From the NCBI GenBank assembly GCA_019348135.1, contig JAHWJY010000018.1, forward strand, positions 1-36,285: a stretch of 36,285 nucleotides of DNA, written 5' to 3'. The notes below the pieces were generated by a model, which was not told where the DNA came from, made no database searches, and was given only the letters and a program-made list of their open reading frames with translations. Within the stretch, counting starts at the first letter, position 1, and every line of letters begins with the position of its first letter. This document shows positions 16,011-23,957 of this stretch, in pieces. The stretch comes from Actinomycetota bacterium. GTDB lineage: Bacteria > Actinomycetota > Nitriliruptoria > Nitriliruptorales > Nitriliruptoraceae. Made by a program: the position numbers and the translations under genes.

Positions 16011-17885
16011 GTGAGCACCGACATGCTGGAGCGCTCCGACGCGGGGGAGGCGGGGACGGGCTACCCCACGGTCGCGGCACGCGTGCGCGAGTGGGCGGGC
16101 AAGGCCCCGGGCCAGGTCTGCATGCGCGAGAAGGACTTCGGGATCTGGCACGAGATCACCTGGGGCCAGTGCTGGGAGACCATCCTCGATGCCGCCCACG
16201 GCCTGCTCGCGCTGGGGGTGGAGCCGGGCGACCGCGTCTCCATCCACTCCGAGGACCGCCCCGAGTGGATCGTGCTCGACATGGCCACGGTCGCCATCCG
16301 CGGCATCACGGTCGGTCTCTACCCGACCAACCCGGCGCCGGAGGTGGAGTACCTGCTGTCCGACTCCGGATCGGTCGTGCACTTCGCCGAGGACCAGGAG
16401 CAGGTCGACAAGGTGCTCGAGCTCCCCGAGGGCTCGCTCGCGCACATCCGCCGCATCCTCTACGTCGAGGACCGCGGCGTGCGTCGCTACGACAACGACC
16501 GTCTCCTGTTCTGGGACGACTTCCTCGCGCTCGGCCGCGAGCACCGTGAGCGGGACCCGGGCGCGGTGGAGCGGCTCATGGCGGAGGCCGAGGCCGACGA
16601 CGTCATGACGCTCGTCTACACCTCGGGGACCACGGGTCCACCGAAGGGCGCGATGCTCACGAACGCCAACGCCGAGTTCTCGATGAGGAAGATCATCGAG
16701 ACCGAGGGCCGGCTCCCCGACGGCGCCCCCCCGAACCCCAGCGACCAGATCCTGACGTACCTGCCGCTGTGCCACGTCGCCGAGCGCATCTTCTCGACGT
16801 GGACGATGGTCGCGACCGGCTGCGTGCTGAACTTCGCCGAGTCCATCGAGACCGTGCAGACCAACCTCCGCGAGGTGCAGCCGACCCTGTTCTTCGCGGT
16901 GCCCCGCATCTGGGAGAAGCTCCACGCCGGCGTCATCATCAAGTCGCGTGACGCCACCTGGATGAAGCGGCGGCTGTCCTCCTGGGGGCTCAAGCTCGCC
17001 GAGCGCATCGGCGACGAGGTCGTCGCCAACGGCGGCAGCCACACCACCAAGAGCCGCATCCTCTACGCGCTCGGCTACTTCTTCCTCTTCCGCCCGCTGC
17101 GCGAGCGCGTGGGCCTGCGCTACTGCCGGTGGGCGGGGTCGGGTGCGGCTCCCATCGCCCCGGAGGTCCTGAAGTTCTTCATGGGCCTCGGCGTCCCCGT
17201 GTTCGAGCTCTACGGCATGACCGAGAACGCCGCCGTGGCGACGCTGAACTTCGCCGGGCGGATGAAGCTCGGCACCGTCGGCGAGCCGTACCCCGACATC
17301 GGGTTCCGGATCGACGAGGAGACGGGGGAGATCCAGACCAAGCACGAGGGCGTGTTCAAGGGCTACTGGCAGAAGCCCGAGGCGACGGCCGAGACCTTCA
17401 CCGAGGACGGCTGGCTCCGGACCGGCGACGTCGGCGAGTGGGTCGACGGCACGCACGTGAAGATCGTCGACCGCATCAAGCACATCATCATCACCTCCGG
17501 CGGCAAGAACATCTCGCCGTCCGAGATCGAGAACAAGCTCAAGACGTCGCCCTACATCAAGGAGGCCGTCGTCATCGGCGACGGCCGCAAGTACCTGACG
17601 GCGTTGATCGGCATCGAGCTCGACACGGTCGGCGACTGGGCGCTGCGCAAGAACCTCCCCTACACGACCTACCGCGACCTGTCCGAGAAGCCCGAGGTCA
17701 TCGAGCTCATCCAGAAGATCGTGGACGGGGTGAACGAGCAGTTCGCCCGCGTCGAGAACATCCGCAAGTTCCGGATGATCCCGAAGGAGCTCGACCACGA
17801 GGACGGCGAGCTGACGGCGACGCAGAAGGTCAAGCGCTCGGCGCTCGAGGACATGTTCGGCGAGCTCATCGAGTCGATGTACTGA
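16011..17885 (+). CDS. Long-chain acyl-CoA synthetase (FadD15-like AMP-binding ligase)
   Basis: Activates a carboxylic acid to its CoA thioester via an acyl-adenylate. I chose GTG 16011 because AGGAGG (16001-16006) sits just before it; the open frame extends to 15942 but would overlap operator-region DNA. 624 residues. The P-loop-like motif YTSGTTGPPKGAML is near residue 203, ELYGMTENAA near 395, GWLRTGDVGE near 467, and the hinge/catalytic region IKHIIITSGGKNISPSEIEN near 490. The C-terminus (ELTATQKVKRSALEDMFGELIESMY) fits the long-chain FadD15-type branch. It is the first gene of the operon, and livH starts on its stop codon (TGATG). Pairing with a Liv-type transporter suggests it activates the imported substrate. 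Confidence 0.9.
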   Translation: MSTDMLERSDAGEAGTGYPTVAARVREWAGKAPGQVCMREKDFGIWHEITWGQCWETILDAAHGLLALGVEPGDRVSIHSEDRPEWIVLDMATVAIRGITVGLYPTNPAPEVEYLLSDSGSVVHFAEDQEQVDKVLELPEGSLAHIRRILYVEDRGVRRYDNDRLLFWDDFLALGREHRERDPGAVERLMAEAEADDVMTLVYTSGTTGPPKGAMLTNANAEFSMRKIIETEGRLPDGAPPNPSDQILTYLPLCHVAERIFSTWTMVATGCVLNFAESIETVQTNLREVQPTLFFAVPRIWEKLHAGVIIKSRDATWMKRRLSSWGLKLAERIGDEVVANGGSHTTKSRILYALGYFFLFRPLRERVGLRYCRWAGSGAAPIAPEVLKFFMGLGVPVFELYGMTENAAVATLNFAGRMKLGTVGEPYPDIGFRIDEETGEIQTKHEGVFKGYWQKPEATAETFTEDGWLRTGDVGEWVDGTHVKIVDRIKHIIITSGGKNISPSEIENKLKTSPYIKEAVVIGDGRKYLTALIGIELDTVGDWALRKNLPYTTYRDLSEKPEVIELIQKIVDGVNEQFARVENIRKFRMIPKELDHEDGELTATQKVKRSALEDMFGELIESMY

Positions 17886-18907
17886 TGGGAGCGTCCGTGC
17901 TGGCATCCCTGCCGCTGCTCCTGGCGCAGACCGCCCCCGTCGACCCGGCCGTCCAGGCGTCCGGCGGCGGGCTGACGCGGTTCCTCGCGATGCTCGTGTC
18001 CGGGATCGCCCTGGGCGCGATCTACGCGCTGCTCGCGCTGGGCTTCGTGATCATCTTCAAGGCCACACAGGTCGTGAACTTCGCCCACGGCGCCATCGCC
18101 GCCGTCGGCGCGTACCTGACCGCGTACTTCGCGGTGACCCTGAACTTCCCCGGCAGCCTGATCGGCGGGCCGAGGTGGCTGCAGTGGTCGCTGTCCGCGG
18201 TGGTCGCGATCCTCATGACGGCCGTCGTCGGGCTCGTCCTCGAGCGGCTCTTCATCCGCCCGATGATCGGTGAGCCGCTGTTCTCCGTGGCGATCATCAC
18301 GCTGGGGATCGACATCCTCGTGCGCACGATCACCGACGACTTCATCGGCACCGGGGTGCGTCCGGTGGGCGACCCGTGGGGCGCCGGCATCTGGAACATC
18401 GGCGGCATCCGCATCGCCCAGACGCAGATCGTGACCGTGCTCGTGGCGGCCGCGGCCATGGTCGCCGTCGCGGCGTTCTTCCGCAGCCGCACCGGAGTGG
18501 CGATGCGCGCCACGGCCTTCGACCAGGAGGCGGCCATGGCGCAGGGGATCGGGGTCGGCCGCATCTTCGCCCTGTCCTGGGGCATCGGCGCCGCGCTCGC
18601 GGCCATCGCCGGCATCTTCGCCAGCGTCTTCCCGCGCTCGCCGGGGGTGATGGCGACCACCACGGCCTTCTTCGCCTTCCGCGCCTTCCCGGCGGTGATC
18701 CTCGGCGGGCTCGACTCGGTCGGCGGGGCCGTCGTCGGCGGGTTCGTGATCGGGATCGTCGAGGTCGCCGCGGGCACCTACCTCTCGCCATACGCCGACG
18801 TCCTCGGGGTCGGGTTCCAGGGCATCGTCCCCTACCTGGTGATGCTGCTGGTCCTGCTCATCCGGCCCTACGGGCTGTTCGGCACCAAGGAGATCCGCCG
18901 CGTATGA
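17885..18907 (+). CDS. Liv-type ABC transporter permease, LivH family
   Basis: One of two membrane subunits of a hydrophobic-amino-acid-type (HAAT) ABC importer. ATG 17885 shares a base with the ligase stop. 340 residues, with about eight hydrophobic segments after an N-terminal one. Family signatures include GIALGAIYALLALGFVIIFKA, QVVNFAHGAIAAVGAYL and, in the coupling region, FRSRTGVAMRATAFDQEAAM followed by GVGRIFALSWGIGAALAAIAG. GLDSVGGAVVGGFVIGIVE near the C-terminus is characteristic of LivH. The stop overlaps the livM start by four bases (ATGA). Confidence 0.9.
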   Translation: MGASVLASLPLLLAQTAPVDPAVQASGGGLTRFLAMLVSGIALGAIYALLALGFVIIFKATQVVNFAHGAIAAVGAYLTAYFAVTLNFPGSLIGGPRWLQWSLSAVVAILMTAVVGLVLERLFIRPMIGEPLFSVAIITLGIDILVRTITDDFIGTGVRPVGDPWGAGIWNIGGIRIAQTQIVTVLVAAAAMVAVAAFFRSRTGVAMRATAFDQEAAMAQGIGVGRIFALSWGIGAALAAIAGIFASVFPRSPGVMATTTAFFAFRAFPAVILGGLDSVGGAVVGGFVIGIVEVAAGTYLSPYADVLGVGFQGIVPYLVMLLVLLIRPYGLFGTKEIRRV

Positions 18908-20133
18908 GGGGTCGCCCGCACCTGTTCACCTCCTACGAGGGGGAGCAGTCCCTGCTCCCCACGTGGACCCAGCGCGTCATGCTCGCGCTGTTCCTCGTCC
19001 TGCTCGTGACCATCCCGCTGCAGTTCGTCCCCGGGGTGCAGTTCCTCGGATCCGACTCGTGGCTGCTGGTGCTGAACCGCGTGATGATCTACGCGATCGG
19101 CGCGCTCGGCATCAACATCCTCACCGGCCTCGCCGGACAGGTGTCGCTCGGCCACGCGTTCTTCATGGGGATCGGGGCCTACACGGCGGTCGTCCTCGGG
19201 GCGCCGGCGAGCGACCGCTTCTGGGGCATGGGGCTGCCGATCTGGATCTGGCTCCCCGCCGCCGGCATCGTCGCCGCGATCGTGGGCATCATCGTGGCAC
19301 CGACGGCCGTCCGGGTCCGCGGGCTCTACCTCGCCATCGTGACGCTGGGTCTGGTCTTCATCGGCGAGCACCTGTTCCGCAACCTCACCTTCATCACGGG
19401 CGGCGCCGGGCTGGGGCGTGACTGGCCCGAGCTCGCCTTCCGCTTCTGGAAGGAGGAGGAGCCGCTGATCGACTTCTCCTCCCGTGGGCCGTGGTTCGGC
19501 ATCGAGTTCTCCGGTGCGGCCAAGACCTACTTCTTCATGCTCGTCCTGCTGATCCTCTTCACGCTGTGGCACAAGAACCTCGCACGCACACGCATCGGCC
19601 GCGCGTTCCAGTCGATCCGCGACCGGGACATCGCGGCCGAGGTGATGGGGGTAGCGGACGCGAAGAACAAGCTGCGCGCGTTCGCGATCAGCTCGTTCTT
19701 CGCCGGCGTCGCCGGAGCACTCCTCGGGGCGCTCGTGGGCCGGCTCGTGCCCGAGACGTGGAACCTGCTGCTCTCGGTCCAGTTCGTCGCCATCATCCTG
19801 ATCGGCGGGGCGGGCACCACCGCCGGGACGCTGCTCGGCTCGTTCTTCGTGGTCGCGATCCCGCGCATGGTCGAGGACCTCACGCGCATGCTGTCCGTGC
19901 AGGTGCGGACCGACGGGCCCTTCGCCTGGCTGGGGGACTTCATCATCGCGGACCAGGGCGACTTCGGACTCGTCTCAACGGTCGCCAACGGGCCAGGTCT
20001 GTCGATCTTCCAGACCAACCTCGCCCTCTACGGGTTCCTCATCATCATCTTCCTGATCTTCGAACCCCTCGGGTTGTTCGGGGTCTGGATCCGGATCCGC
20101 AACTACTGGAAGGGGTGGCCCTTCAGTTACTGA
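18904..20133 (+). CDS. Liv-type ABC transporter permease, LivM family
   Basis: Second membrane subunit of the importer; 409 residues from ATG 18904. After a ~25-residue cytosolic start there are several hydrophobic helices. The LivM signature LGINILTGLAGQVSLGHAFFMGIGAYTA is near residues 65-90. The cytoplasmic coupling segment reads RTRIGRAFQSIRDRDIAAEVMGV, and the C-terminal FEPLGLFGVWIRIRNYWKGWPF is typical. A loop of ~50 residues between helices (GRDWPELAFRFWKEEEP..) is somewhat longer than in E. coli LivM. A 76-base gap then separates it from the binding-protein gene; that gap shows only a ribosome binding region (GGGAGA). Confidence 0.9.
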   Translation: MRGRPHLFTSYEGEQSLLPTWTQRVMLALFLVLLVTIPLQFVPGVQFLGSDSWLLVLNRVMIYAIGALGINILTGLAGQVSLGHAFFMGIGAYTAVVLGAPASDRFWGMGLPIWIWLPAAGIVAAIVGIIVAPTAVRVRGLYLAIVTLGLVFIGEHLFRNLTFITGGAGLGRDWPELAFRFWKEEEPLIDFSSRGPWFGIEFSGAAKTYFFMLVLLILFTLWHKNLARTRIGRAFQSIRDRDIAAEVMGVADAKNKLRAFAISSFFAGVAGALLGALVGRLVPETWNLLLSVQFVAIILIGGAGTTAGTLLGSFFVVAIPRMVEDLTRMLSVQVRTDGPFAWLGDFIIADQGDFGLVSTVANGPGLSIFQTNLALYGFLIIIFLIFEPLGLFGVWIRIRNYWKGWPFSY

Positions 20134-20209
20134 CCCGCTGATCCATCAGGGAGACCCCGTCCGACGCATCCGTGCCGTCGGCGGCACAACCAAGAACGGG
20201 AGACAACGC

Positions 20210-21604
20210 ATGCGCAACATCAAGCATCGCAGGCTCATCGCCTCGGTGATCGCCCTCGGACTGCTCGCCACCGCCTGTGGCGACGACGAGCCCGAGGTCA
20301 GCGACACCCCAACGACCGAACCCGCCGACGACGGCACCGAGCCGACCGGCACCGAGACCGGCACCGCGGCGCCCGAGGACATCAAGTTCGACGTCGGCGT
20401 CACCGAGGACACCATCACCCTCGGCCTCCTCGCCGACCTCACGGGCGTCTTCGCGCCGCTCGTCACCGACATCGTCTCGGCCCAGGAGGTCTACTGGGAC
20501 AAGGTGAACGCGGCGGGCGGCATCGCCGGCCGCCAGATCGAGCTCATCGTCGAGGACGCGGGCTACGACGTGACCCGCAACGTCGAGAACTACGAGAAGA
20601 TCCGCAACGAGGTCGCCGCCATCCCGCTGGCCGTCGGCTCGCCGCACACCGCGGCGATCGTGCCCTCGCTCGAGGAGGACGACATGGTCGTCGTCCCCCT
20701 CACCTGGTACTCCGGCTGGGCCGACCCCGAGATCGGGTCCAACGTCCTCGAGCAGGGCACGAACTACTGCCTCGAGGCCATGAACGTCCTCAGCTGGGTC
20801 AACGACAACCACGAGGGCGACAGCCCCCCGACGCTGGCCATCATCTCGTTCCCGGGTGAGTACGGCCAGGACGGGGCCACCGGCGCGAAGATCGCGGCGG
20901 AGGAGCTGGGCATGGAGATCGTCTACGACGGCGAGGCCGCCGTCGTGCCGGGCCAGGACCAGACCGCGGTCATCTCCGAGATCGTCCGCACGAGCCCCGA
21001 CTGGGTGTTCGCGACCACCAACCCCACCACCCTCGGTGAGATCATGGGCGGCGCCGTCGCCCAGGGCTTCCAGGGCAACTGGACCGGCTCCGTGCCGAGC
21101 TACGACTTCCGCATGCTCGACTCGCCGCTGGCCGAGGCCATCGACGCCTACTACTACCAGTCCGCCTACAACGTCGCCTTCGGGACCGACGTGCCGGGCA
21201 TGCAGGAGCTGGTGGACGCGATGACGGAGGCCGAGCCGGACGCACGCGTGTCCGACGCTGCCGTCCTCGGTTGGATCGAGGCCACGATCATCGACACCGT
21301 GCTCCGTCAGGCCGCCGAGAACGGCGACCTGACGCGTGCCGGGATCCTCGACGCCGCCCTGTCCATCGACTCGATCGACTTCGGTGGGCTGCAGCCGACG
21401 CAGACCTACGCCGGCGAGCCGAACGACTACGTCCTGCGTGAGTCCGCGATGTTCAAGCCGAACCTCGAGTACTACAACGAGGGCGGCGGTGCCAGCGCGA
21501 CCTACGCCAACGGCGGCAACACCGGCTCGGAGCTGATCCAGGACTTCTTCGCCTCGGATCTGGCTGCGAACTACGACTACCAGGGCGCCTGCTTCACCGG
21601 CTGA
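20210..21604 (+). CDS. Substrate-binding lipoprotein of the Liv-type importer (LivJ/LivK family)
   Basis: Extracytoplasmic periplasmic-binding-protein type I receptor, 464 residues from ATG 20210. Signal peptide MRNIKHRRLIASVIALGLL, lipobox LATAC with Cys23, then a Thr/Glu/Asp-rich linker of ~35 residues. The mature domain starts with ITLGLLADLTGVFAP and continues with VNAAGGIAGRQIELIVEDAGYD, the standard beginning of the Leu/Ile/Val-binding family. It shows no clear match to the Ser/Thr pattern that binds the alpha-amino group, and the operon starts with an acyl-CoA ligase, so the ligand may not be an amino acid (inference). A strong hairpin directly follows the stop. Confidence 0.9.
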   Translation: MRNIKHRRLIASVIALGLLATACGDDEPEVSDTPTTEPADDGTEPTGTETGTAAPEDIKFDVGVTEDTITLGLLADLTGVFAPLVTDIVSAQEVYWDKVNAAGGIAGRQIELIVEDAGYDVTRNVENYEKIRNEVAAIPLAVGSPHTAAIVPSLEEDDMVVVPLTWYSGWADPEIGSNVLEQGTNYCLEAMNVLSWVNDNHEGDSPPTLAIISFPGEYGQDGATGAKIAAEELGMEIVYDGEAAVVPGQDQTAVISEIVRTSPDWVFATTNPTTLGEIMGGAVAQGFQGNWTGSVPSYDFRMLDSPLAEAIDAYYYQSAYNVAFGTDVPGMQELVDAMTEAEPDARVSDAAVLGWIEATIIDTVLRQAAENGDLTRAGILDAALSIDSIDFGGLQPTQTYAGEPNDYVLRESAMFKPNLEYYNEGGGASATYANGGNTGSELIQDFFASDLAANYDYQGACFTG

Positions 21605-21617
21605 TCCTGTTGGTCCC

Positions 21618-21652
21618 CCGGTCCGGGGCGGCGATCCGCCGCCCCGGACCGG
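21618..21652 (+). terminator. Strong GC hairpin between binding-protein and ATPase genes
   Basis: A perfect 16-bp stem (21618-21633 with 21637-21652) closed by the 3-base loop ATC. It begins 14 bases after the binding-protein stop and has no T-tract. In transporter operons such structures commonly protect the upstream mRNA or partly terminate, giving an excess of binding protein over ATPases. Confidence 0.7.
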
Positions 21653-21697
21653 CCCACCACCGGCGGGAGTGCCGCCGGCGACGAAGAGAGGTCCGAC

Positions 21698-22492
21698 GTG
21701 CTGGAGGTGGCCAACCTCGAGGTCGTCTACAACGATGTCATCCTCGTGCTCCGTGGGCTCTCGCTCACGGTGCCCGACGGCAAGATCGTCGCGTTGCTCG
21801 GAGCCAACGGCGCGGGCAAGACGACGACCCTGCGGGCGATCAGCGGGCTGCTCGACGTGCACGAGGGCGACATCACGAAGGGCTCGATCCGGTTCGACGG
21901 CGAGGACGTCACGGAGGCGGCGGCCTCGGACATCGTGCGGCTCGGCATCAAGCAGGTCCTCGAGGGCCGGCGGATCTTCGCCGAGCTGACCGTGGACGAG
22001 AACCTGCGCACCGGCGCCTACACGAACAAGGACAAGCAGAGCGTCACCGACTCCTACGAGCGTGTGATGGACCTGTTCCCGCGGCTGAAGGAGCGGCGCA
22101 AGTCGGTCGCCGGCTACATGTCCGGCGGGGAGCAGCAGATGCTCGCCATCGGGCGGGCGCTGATGTCGAACCCGAAGCTGCTCGTCCTCGACGAGCCGTC
22201 GCTCGGGCTCGCGCCGCTGCTGGTCCAGCAGATCCGCGACATCATCGTCGACATCAACAAGCAGGGCACGAGCGTGCTGCTGATCGAGCAGAACGCCAAC
22301 ATGGCGCTGTCGATCTCCGACTACGGCTACATCATGGAGACCGGCAAGATCGTGATGGACGGCGAGGCGAAGAAGCTCCTCGGCGACGAGGACGTGCAGG
22401 AGTTCTACCTCGGCCTCCACGGCGAGGAAGGCGAGCGCAAGTCGTTCCGGGACGTCAAGCACTACAAGCGACGGAAGCGGTGGCTGTCGTGA
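21698..22492 (+). CDS. Liv-type ABC transporter ATPase, LivF family
   Basis: ATP-hydrolysing subunit of the importer; 264 residues from GTG 21698, with AGAGAGG upstream. Walker A GANGAGKTTTLRAISG near residue 37, signature MSGGEQQMLAIGRAL near 143, Walker B LLVLDEPSLGLAP near 163 and switch LLIEQNA. Compared with E. coli LivF (~237 residues) it carries an extra C-terminal tail ending in FRDVKHYKRRKRWLS, basic and aromatic. I recall similar tails in actinobacterial homologues linked to acyl-CoA ligases. It overlaps the next gene by four bases (GTGA). Confidence 0.9.
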   Translation: MLEVANLEVVYNDVILVLRGLSLTVPDGKIVALLGANGAGKTTTLRAISGLLDVHEGDITKGSIRFDGEDVTEAAASDIVRLGIKQVLEGRRIFAELTVDENLRTGAYTNKDKQSVTDSYERVMDLFPRLKERRKSVAGYMSGGEQQMLAIGRALMSNPKLLVLDEPSLGLAPLLVQQIRDIIVDINKQGTSVLLIEQNANMALSISDYGYIMETGKIVMDGEAKKLLGDEDVQEFYLGLHGEEGERKSFRDVKHYKRRKRWLS

Positions 22493-23310
22493 CCGAACCC
22501 CTCCTCGAGGTCGACGACATCCGGCTGTCCTTCAAGGGCGTCCGGGCGATCGACGGTGTCTCGTTCCACGTCGACGAGGGCGAGCTGTTCGCCATCATCG
22601 GCCCGAACGGCGCCGGCAAGACCTCCATCTTCAACACGATCAACCAGGTCTACGTCCCGCAGGAGGGCGACATCCGCTGGCGTGGCGAGTCGCTGATGGG
22701 CAAGCGGCCCGACCACATCGCCACGTTGGGCATCGCGCGGACGTTCCAGAACATCGAGCTGTTCCCGCACATGACGGTGCTGGACAACCTCATGCTCGGC
22801 CGTCACACCCAGATGTCGGCCGGCTGGTTCGCCGGAGGGCTGTGGCTCGGCCGTGCGAAGAAGGAGGAGCTCGAGAACCGCTCGAAGGTCGAGGACATCA
22901 TCGACTTCCTCGAGATCGAGAGCTGGCGCAAGTACCCGGTCGCGCTGCTGCCGTACGGCATCCAGAAGCGGGTCGAGCTCGGCCGCGCGCTGGCGATGGA
23001 GCCGAAGCTGCTGCTCCTCGACGAGCCGGTCGCCGGCATGAACCTCGAGGAGACCGAGGACATGGCGCGGTTCATCCTCGACATCCGCGAGGAGCTGGGC
23101 ATCGCGATGCTGCTCGTCGAGCACGACATGGGGCTCGTGATGGACATCGCCGACCGCGTGATGGTGCTCGACTTCGGCCAGAAGATCGCGGAGGGCCCAC
23201 CGGCCCAGGTGCAGCGCAACCCCGAGGTCATCAAGGCCTACCTCGGTGAGGACTTCGGCGTCGTGGCGGCAGGCGACGACGAGACGCTCGAGGCCAGCGC
23301 GACGGAGTGA
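22489..23310 (+). CDS. Liv-type ABC transporter ATPase, LivG family
   Basis: Second ATPase subunit, 273 residues from GTG 22489, translationally coupled to livF. Walker A GPNGAGKTSIFNTIN near residue 39, then the LivG insertion RTFQNIELFPHMTVLDNLMLGRH. The signature loop is LPYGIQKRVELGRAL, as usual in LivG in place of LSGGQ, followed by Walker B LLLLDEPVAGMN and switch LLVEHDM. It ends with an acidic tail (AAGDDETLEASATE). It is the last gene of the operon; the following 130 bases hold a weak inverted repeat (GACCCTG at 23309 with CAGGGTC at 23333) and no ORF. Confidence 0.9.
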   Translation: MTEPLLEVDDIRLSFKGVRAIDGVSFHVDEGELFAIIGPNGAGKTSIFNTINQVYVPQEGDIRWRGESLMGKRPDHIATLGIARTFQNIELFPHMTVLDNLMLGRHTQMSAGWFAGGLWLGRAKKEELENRSKVEDIIDFLEIESWRKYPVALLPYGIQKRVELGRALAMEPKLLLLDEPVAGMNLEETEDMARFILDIREELGIAMLLVEHDMGLVMDIADRVMVLDFGQKIAEGPPAQVQRNPEVIKAYLGEDFGVVAAGDDETLEASATE

Positions 23311-23440
23311 CCCTGGCAGGAGGGCGACGTCTCAGGGTCGTCCGAGGGGACCACCGGATGGCGTCGACGGGGGTCGTGGTCCACGATGAGGGGGACCGCG
23401 CGGCAGAGGACGCCGCGCACCCGACCCGCAGAGGACCACC

Positions 23441-23866
23441 GTGAGCAGCGTTCCGCCCCCGCCCCCTCCATCGTCTCCGTCGCCGTCCGGACCGTCGCCC
23501 GACGGGCACCCGTCCGGCCTCCCCAGCGACGTCCGAAACCTCGGCATGGCGGCGCACCTGTCCGCCTTCCTCGGTGCCTGGGCGGCGCTCGCGTTCGTGG
23601 GTCCGCTCGTCCTGTGGCTCGTGAAGCGCGACGACCACCCGTTCATCGCCCACCACGCGCTCGAGGCGCTGAACTTCAACCTCTCGATCCTGATCTACGC
23701 GATCGCGGCGGCGGTGCTGGCGTTCACCATCATCGGGCTCGTCATCGCGATCCCGGCGGCGATCGCCATCGGGGTCGGCTGGGTGGTGCTCACCATCGTG
23801 GCCGCGGTGAAGGCCGCCAACGGTGAGGGGTACCGCTACCCGATGACCATCCGGTTCGTGAGCTGA
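23441..23866 (+). CDS. DUF4870 small membrane protein
   Basis: 141 residues from GTG 23441. The first ~30 residues are almost only Pro, Ser and Gly (PPPPPPSSPSPSGPSPDG). The core has the DUF4870 pattern: RNLGMAAHLSAFLGAWA, then GPLVLWLVKRDDHPFIAHHALEALNFN, then two hydrophobic helices and the terminal stretch ANGEGYRYPMTIRFV. Function is unknown; the conserved polar HH..EALNF lies at the membrane interface. It stands alone between the liv operon and pcrA, with a hairpin just after the stop. Confidence 0.85.
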   Translation: MSSVPPPPPPSSPSPSGPSPDGHPSGLPSDVRNLGMAAHLSAFLGAWAALAFVGPLVLWLVKRDDHPFIAHHALEALNFNLSILIYAIAAAVLAFTIIGLVIAIPAAIAIGVGWVVLTIVAAVKAANGEGYRYPMTIRFVS

Positions 23867-23867
23867 C

Positions 23868-23898
23868 GGCCCCCGGCGGGTCCCCCCGCGGGGGTGCC
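23868..23898 (+). terminator. GC hairpin after the DUF4870 gene
   Basis: CCCCCGGCGGG (23870-23880) pairs with CCCGCGGGGG (23885-23894) around a TCCC loop with one bulged G; GGC/GCC can extend it. It begins two bases after the stop. There is no T-tract, so termination is plausible but not certain. Confidence 0.5.
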
Positions 23899-23910
23899 AC
23901 ACCCCTCCGG

Positions 23911-23916
23911 TAGGCT
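23911..23916 (+). promoter_or_regulatory. Candidate -10 (TAGGCT) for pcrA
   Basis: GGTAGGCT at 23909-23916 is the same octamer form seen before guaA. It lies 41 bases before the pcrA start. No convincing -35 is visible. Confidence 0.4.
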
Positions 23917-23957
23917 GCGACGCTCGAACGCACGTTCTCGACGCCGCCGAAGGTCCG

